From: Pseudomonas gingeri
GTDB taxonomy: Bacteria > Pseudomonadota > Gammaproteobacteria > Pseudomonadales > Pseudomonadaceae
DNA: 64,000 nucleotides
Direction: 5' to 3'
Assembly (NCBI RefSeq): GCF_013386115.1
Contig: NZ_JACAOR010000019.1
Span: forward strand, 180,254 to 244,253
Below, piece after piece: positions 16,776 through 26,178 of the stretch; position 1 is the first letter of the stretch; every line of letters starts with the position of its first letter. The notes beneath the pieces are model-generated. The model had not been told where the DNA came from, searched no databases, and saw only the letters and a list, made by a program, of their open reading frames with translations. A program made the position numbers and the translations under genes.

Positions 16776-17483
16776 ATGATCCGTTTCTTTTTCCACCCGA
16801 CCCCCAATCCGGCCAAAGTCGCCCTGTTTCTTGAAGAAACGGCGCTGCCCTACGAAGTGGTCCCCGTCGATACCAGCAAGGGCGAGCAGCACAGCCCGGA
16901 GTTCCTGGCGATCAACCCCAATGGCAAGGTACCGGCCATCGTCGATACCGAAGGTGCGGACGGTCGCGAAGTACGGGTGTTCGACTCGAACGCGATCCTG
17001 CTGTACCTGAGTGAAAAGACCGGGCTGCTCGGTGGCGATCCCGCTGATCGCGGCGAACTGCTGTCGTGGATGATGTTTATCGGCACCGGCCTCGGGCCGT
17101 TTTCCGGCCAGGCGGTGCACTTCCAGCATTCGGCCCCGGAGAGTCTTCCGTACGCCATCAACCGCTATCGCCGCGAAACCGAGCGGCACTACCGGGTGCT
17201 GGACCGCCATCTGGCCGGGCGCAGCCATATCGTCGGGGACAGCTACTCGATTGCCGATATCTCGGCCTGGGGCTGGATCGACCGGGCGTCGCGCGTGCTG
17301 AAGGGCGAAGAGTCGCCACTGGCGGCCTACCCCCATCTGTCCGCCTGGTTCCAGCGTATCGATGCCCGCCCGGCCGTGGCCCGTGCCCGCCAGGTCGGCA
17401 AGAGCCATGCCTTCAAGCAGGTCAACGACGAACAAACCCGACGGGCGCTGTTCCCTTCGAACTATCCCGACACCACGGCCTGA
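16776..17483 (+). CDS. Glutathione S-transferase
   Basis: A 235-residue GST. The thioredoxin-like N-terminal domain carries FFFHPTPNPAKVALFLEETA, the cis-proline segment NPNGKVPAIVD and the gamma-glutamyl site FDSNAILLYLSEKTGLLGG. The C-terminal all-helical domain includes YSIADISAWGWIDRASRVL. It resembles nu-class/YfcG-YghU-type enzymes. Divergent TetR regulation suggests inducible detoxification. Confidence 0.9.
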   Translation: MIRFFFHPTPNPAKVALFLEETALPYEVVPVDTSKGEQHSPEFLAINPNGKVPAIVDTEGADGREVRVFDSNAILLYLSEKTGLLGGDPADRGELLSWMMFIGTGLGPFSGQAVHFQHSAPESLPYAINRYRRETERHYRVLDRHLAGRSHIVGDSYSIADISAWGWIDRASRVLKGEESPLAAYPHLSAWFQRIDARPAVARARQVGKSHAFKQVNDEQTRRALFPSNYPDTTA

Positions 17484-17531
17484 CGGAGATGCCGGTATAA
17501 TCGCGTCTTTTTCCTGGAAGGCACCCGGCTC

Positions 17532-17999
17532 GTGGCAAACAAAAGGTACAGCTGCATTGGTTTGTATAACCCCAAGTCACCGGAAAACGTCGGTTCGGTG
17601 ATGCGTGCAGCTGGCTGCTACGGCGTGGCCTCGGTGTTCTATACCGGCAAGCGCTATGAGCGGGCCCGGGACTTCGTCACCGACACCAAGAAGGTCCATC
17701 AGGACATTCCGCTGATCGGCATCGACGACCTGAAGAAGATCCTGCCCCTGGGCTGCATCCCGGTCGCCGTCGAGCTGGTGGAAGGCGCCCGCTCGCTGCC
17801 GGAGTACACCCACCCGGACCGCGCGCTGTACATCTTCGGCCCGGAAGACGGCTCGCTGGACAAGGAAATCCGCGACTGGTGCGAGGATGTGGTGTACATC
17901 CCCACCACCGGTTGCATGAACCTCGCCGCCACCGTCAACGTGGTGCTCTACGACCGCCTGGCCAAGGGCAACAACACCCGCTCGGGCCCCAAGTTCTGA
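17532..17999 (+). CDS. SPOUT-class RNA 2'-O-methyltransferase (TrmH family)
   Basis: A 155-residue SpoU/TrmH-type methyltransferase with the family's knotted SAM-binding end. Motifs include LYNPKSPENVGSVMRAAGCY (motif 1 with the N and R catalytic region), LYIFGPEDGSLDKEI (motif 2) and the terminal VYIPTTGCMNLAATVNVVLY (motif 3). It starts at GTG 17532 with GGAAGG upstream. It is a single domain without an RNA-binding extension; the target nucleotide is not known. Confidence 0.85.
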   Translation: MANKRYSCIGLYNPKSPENVGSVMRAAGCYGVASVFYTGKRYERARDFVTDTKKVHQDIPLIGIDDLKKILPLGCIPVAVELVEGARSLPEYTHPDRALYIFGPEDGSLDKEIRDWCEDVVYIPTTGCMNLAATVNVVLYDRLAKGNNTRSGPKF

Positions 18000-18081
18000 G
18001 ATTGTCGGAACCCGCACGGCCGCCCGCAGTCTGCAGTCTATCCATCAGCCGTCTATCGATTGACCGTCCAGGAGACAGACC

Positions 18082-18456
18082 ATGAGCGACAGCAAAATCG
18101 TACAGCGCATCGAATCCACCCCGTTCCAGTCCCCGGACCCGCGCCAGAACGTCCAGGGCTGGGAGCGTATCGGCTCGCTGGCCGGCGGCGTGGTGATGAT
18201 GGGCAAGGGCCTGCGCCGTGGCGGCGTGTTCGGCCTGATCCAGGTGGCCATCGGCGGCGTGGCGCTGGCCCGCGGCATCACCGGCCACAGCTCGGCCAAG
18301 AGCCTGCTGGAAAAAGGTCGCCAGGACCTGCACGGCGTGCGCACGACGATCGAGCGGGCCGCGGATGAGTTGAAGCAGATGAAGGCCAATGCCGACGCGG
18401 CCACCCGCACCGCGACCGTGACCGGCAATGACTTGCTGAAGACGCCCAAAGCCTGA
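18082..18456 (+). CDS. DUF2892-type inner membrane protein
   Basis: A 124-residue protein with a hydrophobic glycine-rich middle (GSLAGGVVMMGKGLRRGGVF, then GLIQVAIGGVALARGITG) typical of DUF2892/YgaP-like membrane proteins. The C-terminal half is helical and charged (about residues 75-115). GGAG stands eight bases before the ATG. Function unknown. Confidence 0.7.
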   Translation: MSDSKIVQRIESTPFQSPDPRQNVQGWERIGSLAGGVVMMGKGLRRGGVFGLIQVAIGGVALARGITGHSSAKSLLEKGRQDLHGVRTTIERAADELKQMKANADAATRTATVTGNDLLKTPKA

Positions 18457-18477
18457 TCCTGAGGCGGGAACCCGAGC

Positions 18478-19716
18478 CTACTTCAACAGATCACTGGCCA
18501 GTACCTTCGACGACCCACCCATCACGCTCTCGCTGAGCTGGATGAATTCGTGGGTCGTCACCGTGTCCAGGCGCATCGCCGCCCGGCTCACATCATCCAG
18601 CGAGTGCTGGTTGCCGGTGCGCTGGCGAATTTCCCGATCCAGTTCCTGCAACAACAACACCGCACGGGCCACCGTCGGCCCGCTGACCTGGTCGCCACGC
18701 AGACCGGTGACCTTGTGGCTGACGCGGGCCAGCTTCGCCTGCAGGGCCTGATAGCGTTCCTCGCTCATGCCCCCCGCCCGGCGCACCAGCTCGATGGCGT
18801 AATACTCCGCCAGGCCTTCACCGATCCAGTCGCTGCGATGGCTGTCGTTGATCCGCCCGAAGACGTGCACCAGCTCGCGCACCAGCGGACTGGCCCCCGA
18901 CTCACCGATCAGCGGCCCGGTGGTGTGCAGGTAGATCGAGTCATGGGCCGCCTGGCTGCCGCGCATCATCGACTCGCCCGCCCCGACCACCAGCAGTTTC
19001 GGCGGATTGCGCGGGAAGACTTCCTGCACCTTGGGCCAGACAAACGTCAGCAGCGTCAGTACATCCATGCGCCGCATGCCTTCGCCCCGGGGACCGGCGA
19101 CCGTCACTTCGGTTTCCCCCAGGCGCGTGCGCCGGCTGCCGAGATTGCCGGCCAGCATCCAGCCAGTCGGGCGATCGAACAGGCGCGAGACGTTATCGAT
19201 GCGAAAGCGGTTCTTGCCGATCCGGGGCCAGGCGGTCTCGACGCTTTTCCAGCCGGTGGGCAGCTCGAACTCCAGGCGCGCCACCAGCTCCGTGCCGTCC
19301 TGCTGGTCCAGGTGTGCCGGCGGGACCAGTTCCTCGCCGCGCAACAGGGCCCAGTTGGCGGTCATGCGGGTATCGAAGGTGCCGTTCTTGCGCGGATGGC
19401 TGATGCTCACCCGATAGCTGAGACTGGCCTTGCCGGGAGCCGGCCGCCAGATCCCGCGACTGGCGCTGCCGGCCTGGTCGGGTGCCTGCAACCACTGGCC
19501 GTCGGCCTTGAAGTCGGTGTAGTAACCCTGGCTGCCCAGGTCGAAGTCGAGGCTGCGTACCGCCGAGCCCTGGGCCAGGGTCAGGCGCACTTCGGCCTGA
19601 TCGCTCTGGGGCAGCAGGCGCACATGATAATCCAGGTCGACTTTTTTCCCGGCCCAACCGGGACCGGCCAGCATCAGCAGCAGCAACCCCAGCAACAGTC
19701 GGCAATGCACCGGCAT
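18478..19716 (-). CDS. M61/M1-like peptidase-fold exported protein lacking a zinc-ligand His
   Basis: A 412-residue protein with an N-terminal signal sequence (MPVHCRLLLGLLLLMLAGPG, cleaved near GWA). The ATG at 19716 has GAGGGAG upstream. The beta-rich N-terminal half and a gluzincin-like core resemble M61 peptidases. The expected HExxH reads RELVH, and the downstream ligand segment GEGLAEYYA is kept. The first zinc ligand His is Arg, so peptidase activity is doubtful. It is followed upstream on its strand by ycgN, 25 nt away. Confidence 0.7.
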   Translation of the reverse strand: MPVHCRLLLGLLLLMLAGPGWAGKKVDLDYHVRLLPQSDQAEVRLTLAQGSAVRSLDFDLGSQGYYTDFKADGQWLQAPDQAGSASRGIWRPAPGKASLSYRVSISHPRKNGTFDTRMTANWALLRGEELVPPAHLDQQDGTELVARLEFELPTGWKSVETAWPRIGKNRFRIDNVSRLFDRPTGWMLAGNLGSRRTRLGETEVTVAGPRGEGMRRMDVLTLLTFVWPKVQEVFPRNPPKLLVVGAGESMMRGSQAAHDSIYLHTTGPLIGESGASPLVRELVHVFGRINDSHRSDWIGEGLAEYYAIELVRRAGGMSEERYQALQAKLARVSHKVTGLRGDQVSGPTVARAVLLLQELDREIRQRTGNQHSLDDVSRAAMRLDTVTTHEFIQLSESVMGGSSKVLASDLLK

Positions 19717-19741
19717 ACACACTCCCTCGGGCCCGCCTGAC

Positions 19742-20191
19742 TCAACCGGCGCGGAAAATCAGGTGATCTTCCCAATCGTCCTCGGGCACGCTGCCTTCGG
19801 CCAGCATGCGTCCGGACTGGGAAATCCGCTCATGGTGCACCGCATCGCGATCGCCACAGACCAGATGGTGCCAGAGTGGCAGGTCCTTGCCCTCGCTGAC
19901 CAGGCGATAACCGCAGGTCGGTGGCAGCCATTTGAACTGGTCGGCCTTGCCCGGCGTGAGCTGGATGCAGTCGGGCACCGAATCGCGACGATTGCCGTAG
20001 TCGGTGCACTGGCAGGTCTTCAGGTCGAGGAGCTTGCAGGCGATCCGCGTGTAATAGACGCTGTTGTCCTCCTCATCCTCGAGCTTTTGCAGGCAGCACA
20101 AGCCACAACCGTCGCACAGCGACTCCCACTCCTCCTGATCGAGTTGATCGAGGGTCTTGCGTATCCAGAAGGGTTCGACTCTTGCGGCCAT
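19742..20191 (-). CDS. ycgN: YcgN-family cysteine cluster protein (UPF0260)
   Basis: A 149-residue member of the YkgJ/YcgN cysteine-cluster family. Cysteines are arranged as CDGCGLCCLQ, then CKLLDLKTCQCTDY, DCIQL and TCGYRL, likely binding zinc or iron. Length and sequence match UPF0260. The biochemical role is unknown. The downstream M61-like gene may be co-transcribed. Confidence 0.88.
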   Translation of the reverse strand: MAARVEPFWIRKTLDQLDQEEWESLCDGCGLCCLQKLEDEEDNSVYYTRIACKLLDLKTCQCTDYGNRRDSVPDCIQLTPGKADQFKWLPPTCGYRLVSEGKDLPLWHHLVCGDRDAVHHERISQSGRMLAEGSVPEDDWEDHLIFRAG

Positions 20192-20468
20192 GGCTCAAAC
20201 ATCTGCATCGGGTAGTGAAAAGGCCGCCAGTCTAGTGCCCGCGCCGCAAAGGGCCAAGCATTGGCGACTGTCGGTTGAAGAAGGCTTGTCAGCCGGCACG
20301 CCGCGCAGTAGCTTTGATCGTCGCGAAAGCCCCTAGCCAACTGCCATTAGCGCTCCACCGCGCCGCACGAAGCAGACGTACACGGGCCAGGCATCACGAC
20401 CGGACACCGCGGCAACGGCCCGGCTCGACTCACACCCTTCATCCCAGACTCTAGTTCAGGAATTTCCC

Positions 20469-21062
20469 ATGAGCGCCAACCCACGTGTCGCCGATTACCC
20501 GATCGATGCCCAGTTCACCCAACGCTGGTCGCCCCGCGCCTTCACTGGCGAAGCCATTCCGGAAGAAACCCTGCTGAGCTTTTTCGAAGCGGCCCGCTGG
20601 GCGCCGTCGGCCTACAACTCGCAACCGTGGCGTTTCCTCTACGCGCGCCGTGACACGCCGAACTGGCAACGTTTCCTCGGCCTGCTCAACGAGTTCAACC
20701 GTGGCTGGGCGCAACACGCTTCGGCGCTGATCATTGTGATCTCGAAAACCACCTTCAAGGTCCCCGGCGCCGCCGAGGAAACCCCGGCCCTGTGGCACAC
20801 CTTCGACACCGGTTCGGCCTGGGGCTACCTGGCCCTGCAGGCCAGCAAGAGTGGTTGGCACACCCACGGCATGGCCGGCTTCGACCAGGAACTGACCCGC
20901 CAGGAACTGAAGATTCCAGAAGGTTATGCCCTGCACGCGGCGGTGGCGGTGGGCAAGCTGGGCGACAAGGCGACCCTGGCCGACTACCTGCAGGCCCGCG
21001 AAGTACCGAGCCCACGCGAGCCGTTGAGCGCGCTGGCGGCCGAAGGTGATTTCAGCCTGTAA
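20469..21062 (+). CDS. Nitroreductase family protein
   Basis: A 197-residue FMN-dependent nitroreductase-fold protein. FMN-contacting regions are RWSPRAFTGEAIPEE, ARWAPSAYNSQPWRFLYARR and a C-terminal AAVAVGKLGD segment. Substrates of this subgroup are not defined. AGGAA precedes the ATG. The 277 bp before the gene hold nothing I can name. Confidence 0.87.
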   Translation: MSANPRVADYPIDAQFTQRWSPRAFTGEAIPEETLLSFFEAARWAPSAYNSQPWRFLYARRDTPNWQRFLGLLNEFNRGWAQHASALIIVISKTTFKVPGAAEETPALWHTFDTGSAWGYLALQASKSGWHTHGMAGFDQELTRQELKIPEGYALHAAVAVGKLGDKATLADYLQAREVPSPREPLSALAAEGDFSL

Positions 21063-21090
21063 TCGCCCGGTACCGCAGCACTGCGCGCCC

Positions 21091-21175
21091 CCTGCAGGCG
21101 CGTGGCTGGCCCGCGAAGCCTTTAGCGATCTCGAAGGCCTCTTCGCGGGCAAGTCACGCTCCCCCACAGGGATTG
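21091..21175. repeat. Degenerate REP doublet
   Basis: A decayed copy of the GTGGGAGCGGGCTTGCCCGCGA family. GGCTGGCCCGCGAAG (21104-21118) faces CTTCGCGGGCAAG (21141-21153), followed by GCTCCCCCACA. It lies between convergent genes. Confidence 0.6.
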
Positions 21176-21200
21176 TGGCCAGCCCTGCCAAACAGGATCG

Positions 21201-22133
21201 TCAGTACCCGCGATCGAAGTCCACTTCCCCGCGCAACGCGGTCTCGGCCTGATAGGCCCGCAGGTTATCGACGAACAACTGCACCATCATGGTCGGTGAA
21301 GTCGGCGCCGAGCTGTGGCCGGTCAGCAACAATCCCCACGCCGTCCAGAACGGATGGCGCTGCGGCAACGGCTCCTGGCGGCAGACATCGATCACCGCCC
21401 CCGCCAGATGCCCCTCCTTCAAGGCCTCCACCAGGTCCGCATCGACCACCGCCACGCCGCGCCCGGCATTGATGAACAGGCCGGTCGGCTTGAAGCGCTT
21501 GAACAGCGCCGCGTCGTACAGGTCATGGGTATTGGGTGTGTTGGGCAACAGGTTGATCACGTAATCCACCTCGCCGACCCGCTCACCCAGCGCCTCGAGG
21601 GCATCCACGCGGATAAACGGCGGTTGCTCCCGGGCCTCGCTGGCGATCCCGTACAGCTCGACCCCGAACGGTTGCAGAAACTGCGCCACGCTATGGCCGA
21701 TATCGCCCGCGCCGACGATCAGCACCTTGCGCCCCGCCAGGCTCTGCCCCATGCGATTGTCCCACTTGCGCTCGACCTGGCTGACCAGCCGCGCCAGCAC
21801 CTCGCGCTCGTGACCGAGCATGTAGGTCAGCACATACTCGGCCATCACCTGGCCAAAGATCCCCACGGCGCGGGTCAGCCGGTAGTGGCGCGGCAGCCCT
21901 TCGGCCAGCAGCGGCGTGACGCCGGCCCAGGTCGATTGCAACCATTGCGGCTGGTGGCCCTGGCGCAACAGGGTTGCCAACAGGTCCGGCTGGCCCAGCC
22001 AGATCGGGCAATCGGCCGCCAGGTTCGACAACGTGGCCGAATCGCCGCTGGTCATCACTTCAAGTTCGGGTGCCGCCTGGCGCAGCAGGCGGGCATACAG
22101 GGCGTGGTCGTGTTCGGCAATCAGAACGCGCAT
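21201..22133 (-). CDS. D-2-hydroxyacid dehydrogenase
   Basis: A 310-residue NAD(P)-dependent dehydrogenase of the GhrA/SerA type. The nucleotide-binding motif is VLIVGAGDIGHSVAQFLQPF. Catalytic residues are Arg in INAGRGVAVVD, Glu in CRQEPLPQRHPFW and His in LTGHSSAP. Likely substrates are glyoxylate, hydroxypyruvate or another 2-ketoacid; specificity cannot be read here. It is downstream of rnd-ycgL on the same strand but separated by a strong hairpin. Confidence 0.88.
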   Translation of the reverse strand: MRVLIAEHDHALYARLLRQAAPELEVMTSGDSATLSNLAADCPIWLGQPDLLATLLRQGHQPQWLQSTWAGVTPLLAEGLPRHYRLTRAVGIFGQVMAEYVLTYMLGHEREVLARLVSQVERKWDNRMGQSLAGRKVLIVGAGDIGHSVAQFLQPFGVELYGIASEAREQPPFIRVDALEALGERVGEVDYVINLLPNTPNTHDLYDAALFKRFKPTGLFINAGRGVAVVDADLVEALKEGHLAGAVIDVCRQEPLPQRHPFWTAWGLLLTGHSSAPTSPTMMVQLFVDNLRAYQAETALRGEVDFDRGY

Positions 22134-22226
22134 GGTTCAAACCTTTCAAAAACGGTGCAGGCGGCCGCCGACGAAGCGCTCTCCATCGTGCTCGGCCACC
22201 GCCAGAAAATACATTCCATTCGAGTC

Positions 22227-22248
22227 GAATGCCCTGGACAGGGCATTC
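22227..22248 (-). terminator. Perfect hairpin after rnd-ycgL
   Basis: GAATGCCCTG (22227-22236), two-base loop, CAGGGCATTC (22239-22248): a perfect 10-bp stem 12 nt beyond the ycgL stop. The strand downstream has only a delayed T-rich stretch (TATTTT), so termination is likely but imperfect. Confidence 0.5.
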
Positions 22249-22259
22249 AGAGATATCCG

Positions 22260-22553
22260 TCAGACCGGATCATTGCGCCGCAACAGCTCTTCGGGCAAGT
22301 GTTCGATGTACTCGTCTTCCGCCGGCGGCATCTGCAGGTGATAGCCCTGGGTCTCGAGGTTTTCGAGCACCTTGTGGATATCTTCGCGTGACAGCTTGCG
22401 CTCCGGGGTCAGCACCAGGTCGAAGGCATGCTGCGGTTTGCCGAACGCCAGCAGCAGGTTTTCCGGCACGCGCTCCAGAGCGTCGCTCTTGAGGACATAG
22501 AGGTACATCTCGTTCTTGCGCGGGCTTCGGTAGATGGAGCAAATACGTTTCAA
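22260..22553 (-). CDS. ycgL: YcgL domain-containing protein (UPF0745)
   Basis: A 97-residue YcgL protein (CSIYRSPRKNEMYLYVLKSD near the N-terminus, HLQMPPAEDEYIEHLPEELL near the C-terminus). It starts at TTG 22553, whose bases overlap the rnd stop as TTGA, with GGAGAA just upstream; so translation is coupled to RNase D. This pairing is conserved in gammaproteobacteria. A link to RNA decay is inference from context. Confidence 0.88.
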   Translation of the reverse strand: MKRICSIYRSPRKNEMYLYVLKSDALERVPENLLLAFGKPQHAFDLVLTPERKLSREDIHKVLENLETQGYHLQMPPAEDEYIEHLPEELLRRNDPV

Positions 22554-23683
22554 GGCTGTTCTCCGGCAGTCGCCAGGCTATCGAGCAAGGCCTGGCCCAT
22601 CAATTCGCGGCGCCAGCCACGCAGCGAATCGGGCAATTGATAAGGTCCGTCAGGAAATCCGCTCTTGATCAGCGCTTCCAGGGTTTTCTTGCGCAGCATC
22701 AGTTCCGGCGCGATGTTCAGACGCTCGGCTTCGGCCTGGCCGACCGCCCGCAGGCGCTTGACCAGCGCCCCGGCTTCGATCGGCAGCGGCTCGGGCACCG
22801 CCGGCGGCCACTGGTCCATCGGCACGTTGCCGGCCTGCTTGATCAGTTCGAGAAGGAATTCGCCGTCCTGGCGCACGGTACGCGGATGCATGTCCTCGAT
22901 GCGGGCGAGGGTCACCAGGTTATCCGGCTGGCTCTTGGCCAGTGGCCACAGGGAATGCTCGCGGACAATCCGGTTGCGCGGCAGGTCACGGGCCCGGGCC
23001 TCGCGCTCGCGCCAGGCGCAGAGTTCACGCAGCACCGCCAGTTGTGCCCTGGACAGCTTCCAGGCCAGCTTGGCCTCGCGATAGACCTCGTAGGGGTCGA
23101 CCTCGCGGCGCAGGTTGGCAACCAGTTCGGCGCCGTCCTCCAGGACCCAGGCGTACTTGTCGTCCGACAGTTGCGGGCGCAGGCGGGTGTAGACCTCGGC
23201 CAGGTGCAGCGCATCCTCGGCGGCATAGCTGATCTGGGTTTCCGACAGCGGGCGTTGCAGCCAGTCCGAGCGGGTCTCGCCCTTGGGCAGTTCGATACCG
23301 AGCACTTCCTGGACCAGGCGCGAATACCCCATGGAGAACCCCAGGTTCAGGTACGCGGCGGCCAGTTGGGTGTCGAACAGCGGCGCAGGCAGGCTGCCGG
23401 TCAGGCGCAACAGGACTTCGAGGTCTTCACTGCAGGCATGCACCACCTTGACCACCGCCGGGTTCTCCAGCAAGGCGGCCAGGGGTTGCCAGTTGTCGAT
23501 GGTCAAGGGGTCGATCAGGTAGGCGCGCACGCCGTCACCGATCTGGATCAGCCCCGCGATGGGATAGAAGGTGTCGACCCGCATGAATTCGGTGTCGAGG
23601 GCAACGAAGGGTAATTGTTGCCATTCAGTGCAATGCTGACCGAGGCTATCGTTGTCGCGAATCCAGTGAATATCGATGGCCAC
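22550..23683 (-). CDS. rnd: Ribonuclease D
   Basis: A 377-residue 3'-5' exoribonuclease that trims tRNA precursors. The DEDD exonuclease core shows FVALDTEFMRVDTFYPIAGL, then VVHACSEDLEVLLR and YAAEDALHLAEVY. An HRDC domain follows (LAVLRELCAWREREARARDL). The GTG at 23683 is chosen with AGGGAGA upstream; it gives the family length, while the longer frame begins at 23746. Confidence 0.92.
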   Translation of the reverse strand: MAIDIHWIRDNDSLGQHCTEWQQLPFVALDTEFMRVDTFYPIAGLIQIGDGVRAYLIDPLTIDNWQPLAALLENPAVVKVVHACSEDLEVLLRLTGSLPAPLFDTQLAAAYLNLGFSMGYSRLVQEVLGIELPKGETRSDWLQRPLSETQISYAAEDALHLAEVYTRLRPQLSDDKYAWVLEDGAELVANLRREVDPYEVYREAKLAWKLSRAQLAVLRELCAWREREARARDLPRNRIVREHSLWPLAKSQPDNLVTLARIEDMHPRTVRQDGEFLLELIKQAGNVPMDQWPPAVPEPLPIEAGALVKRLRAVGQAEAERLNIAPELMLRKKTLEALIKSGFPDGPYQLPDSLRGWRRELMGQALLDSLATAGEQP

Positions 23684-23826
23684 ACGGCTCTCCCTTGAAG
23701 AATGGCGCGCAGTATATATCGCCACAGGCGATTTCCGAGCATTCACTCTGCAACAGCATGAGTGAAAAGGCTCGCTGCGAAAAAAGAATAGTCCTACTCA
23801 TAAGGTTCAGCCCGGCCAAGGAGATA

Positions 23827-24504
23827 TCAACTGTCCTTGCGCAGGACATAGACCCGACGCATGGCATAGCCCGGCAGGAAATCCCGATGACCGACGATCT
23901 CGAAGCCGGCCTCCTGGAATTCGGCTTCGATCAGCGCCTTGCCCAGGACCACGCGCTGACTGTCCAGGCCCGAGCGAACCGCCAGGCGCCGGCGCCGCCA
24001 GGCCATGACATTGCCGTCCACCCACAGCGAGACAATGACTGTGTCGCGGCTGACCCGGTGAAACTCCCGGAGCATCGCCAGGCGCTGCGCCTTATCGGCG
24101 ACATAGGCGAACAACTGCACGCAGAAGATGCAATCCACCGCGTTTTCCGGCAAGCCGATGGCGAACGCCGAGCTCTGGAAGGTCCGGACCCGCTTGAGCA
24201 ATTCGAGAGAATGATGGACCGCGCAATGATCGAGCATGTCCTGGGACGAATCGGCCGCCAGCACCACACGATTGCCCCGCTCCGCCAGGACCGGCCAGAA
24301 CCGCCCCACGCCACAGGGCAGATCCAGGACCAGGCCCGGTTCGCCGGCGACCTTCAGCGCATGGCGCATCAGTTGCTTCTCGCGCCAGTGCCCCAGGCGG
24401 CGCAGCAGGCCGCCGGGAGCCACCTCGCGGCACACCCGTGCATGTTCGCGCGCATGCTGGCGGGCGAATTCAAGCTCGACGAGTGAGGGTGGCTGCGCTG
24501 ACAT
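23827..24504 (-). CDS. Class I SAM-dependent methyltransferase
   Basis: About 225 residues with a SAM-binding motif I LVLDLPCGVGRFWPVLAERG, acidic motif VVLAADSSQDML and post-motif NAVDCIFCVQLFAYV. N-terminal residues are rich in His and Arg (ELEFARQHAREHARVCREVA). The start is uncertain: ATG 24504 (MSAQPPSL) or 24525. The substrate is unknown; a lipid or small-molecule methyltransferase is possible. It is downstream of the glutamine synthetase-like gene. Confidence 0.78.
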   Translation of the reverse strand: MSAQPPSLVELEFARQHAREHARVCREVAPGGLLRRLGHWREKQLMRHALKVAGEPGLVLDLPCGVGRFWPVLAERGNRVVLAADSSQDMLDHCAVHHSLELLKRVRTFQSSAFAIGLPENAVDCIFCVQLFAYVADKAQRLAMLREFHRVSRDTVIVSLWVDGNVMAWRRRRLAVRSGLDSQRVVLGKALIEAEFQEAGFEIVGHRDFLPGYAMRRVYVLRKDS

Positions 24505-24702
24505 GTCTGACGAACTCTGGTGCATTGGCCGGTGCCGGTTCTACCTGGACCACCAGGCCGACCGGGGGAGCAGCCGGGAAACACGATGCATCTCCCGACT
24601 GCACTCGAACCTTAGTCAGGCGTGCATCAATATTTCGTGAAAAAAATGCCGCTGCCGCTCAAGAAGGCACTTCCGGCCCCCAATTGCCTTGTTACCGGGG
24701 AC

Positions 24703-26085
24703 TCACGCCTGATGCAGGTACCAGCGCCAGTCCTGCTCGCCGACCTCGCCCATGAACTGCCGGTACTCGGCGCGCTTGACCGCCAGATAGACACCGAGGA
24801 ACTCGCCGCCGAACGTTTCGCGGGCCCAGCTGGAGCTTTCCAGCGCGAGCAGGGTGGTCAGCCAGTCGGTGGGCAGACGCTCGCCGGCCTGTGCATAACC
24901 GTTGCCTTCGATGGGCGCTCCCGGGTCCAGTTGCTGGCGGATACCGTGATGAATTCCCGCCAGGATCGCGGCGGCGGCCAGGTAGGGATTGGCATCGGCA
25001 CCGCAGATCCGGTGCTCGATGTGCCGCGAATCAGCCGGTCCGCCGGGCACCCGCAGGCTCACCGTGCGATTGTCGACACCCCAGGTCGCCGCCAGCGGTG
25101 CATAACTGTTGCTCTGGAAACGCCGATAGGAATTGGCATTGGGGCAGAACAGCAGCAACGAATCGAGCAGCGTCGCGAGCATGCCACCCACCGCCTGCCG
25201 CAACAGCGGCGTACCGTCGACGGCTTCGCTGGCGAACAGGTTGTGGCCATCCTTGTCGGCCAGGCTCACATGCATATGCATGCCGGTGCCGGCCAGGTCA
25301 TCGAAAGGCTTGGCCATGAAGCAGGCGATCATTCCATGCTTGTGCGCCACGCCCTTGACCAACCGCTTGTAGCGCACGGCTTCGTCCATGGCCTGCAAGG
25401 CATCGCCACGATGCTCCAGGGTGATTTCCACCTGGCCGGGGGCGTATTCGGAAATGGCCGTGCGGGCGGGAATGCCCTGCAGCTTGCAGGCGTTGTAGAG
25501 GTCGGCGAGAAACGGTTCGATCTGCTCCAGCTCGCGCAGGCCGTAGACCTGGGTGGAACGCGGACGTCCGCCATCGGCATCGCGGGCAGGCTGCGGGCGA
25601 CCATTGCTGTCGCGTTGCTGGTCCAGCAGGTAGAACTCCAGCTCCGCCGCCATCACCGGATAATAACCGTCGGCCTGCAACTGCCCGATCACCCGCGCCA
25701 GCAACTGCCGGGGATCGGCCACGGTGGCCGGCAAGCCCTCGGTGGGGTGCATGCTGACCTGCACCGCCGCCGTCGGGATCAGGCGCCAGGGCATGCGTTG
25801 CAGGCTGCCGCTGATCGGGTAGGCACGACAATCGATATCGCCCACCTCCCAGACCAGCCCGGAGTTTTCCACATCGTCGCCATTGAGGGTCAGGCCGAGA
25901 ATGGTGCTCGGCAGCGGGCGACCACTGGCGTACACCGCCAGCAATTCATCGCGGTGCAACAACTTGCCACGGGGCACACCGTTGTTATCGACGATGAACA
26001 ACTCGAACATCTCGATATCGGGGTTCTGTTCAAGGAACGACCGGGCTTCTTCCGGGGCAGCAAAGGACTGGCAGGCGACACTCAT
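24703..26085 (-). CDS. Glutamine synthetase family protein, gamma-glutamylputrescine synthetase-like
   Basis: A 460-residue GS-fold ligase. Family sites include MAAELEFYLLDQQRDSNG, SEYAPGQVEITLEH, GTGMHMHVSL, NANSYRRFQ and RIEHRICGADANPYLAA-like text (HIEHRICGADANPYLAAAAI). Length and sequence fit PuuA/SpuB-type enzymes, which join glutamate to putrescine or related amines in polyamine breakdown. No other polyamine gene is adjacent, so the amine substrate is uncertain. Confidence 0.85.
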   Translation of the reverse strand: MSVACQSFAAPEEARSFLEQNPDIEMFELFIVDNNGVPRGKLLHRDELLAVYASGRPLPSTILGLTLNGDDVENSGLVWEVGDIDCRAYPISGSLQRMPWRLIPTAAVQVSMHPTEGLPATVADPRQLLARVIGQLQADGYYPVMAAELEFYLLDQQRDSNGRPQPARDADGGRPRSTQVYGLRELEQIEPFLADLYNACKLQGIPARTAISEYAPGQVEITLEHRGDALQAMDEAVRYKRLVKGVAHKHGMIACFMAKPFDDLAGTGMHMHVSLADKDGHNLFASEAVDGTPLLRQAVGGMLATLLDSLLLFCPNANSYRRFQSNSYAPLAATWGVDNRTVSLRVPGGPADSRHIEHRICGADANPYLAAAAILAGIHHGIRQQLDPGAPIEGNGYAQAGERLPTDWLTTLLALESSSWARETFGGEFLGVYLAVKRAEYRQFMGEVGEQDWRWYLHQA

Positions 26086-26178
26086 GGGCTTCTCGTATTC
26101 CGCGTCAGGCGGGCGCTCGGGCGCCCACCGGTTCGAACCAGGCGACCGGCACGGGCCGCCTGCGATCAGTGAAATGAC

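Noticed and set aside
20192..20468. Small gene or RNA in the 277-bp ycgN-nitroreductase gap
   Set aside because: No ORF with a good start, no terminator and no strong dyad. I see only promoter-type sequence.
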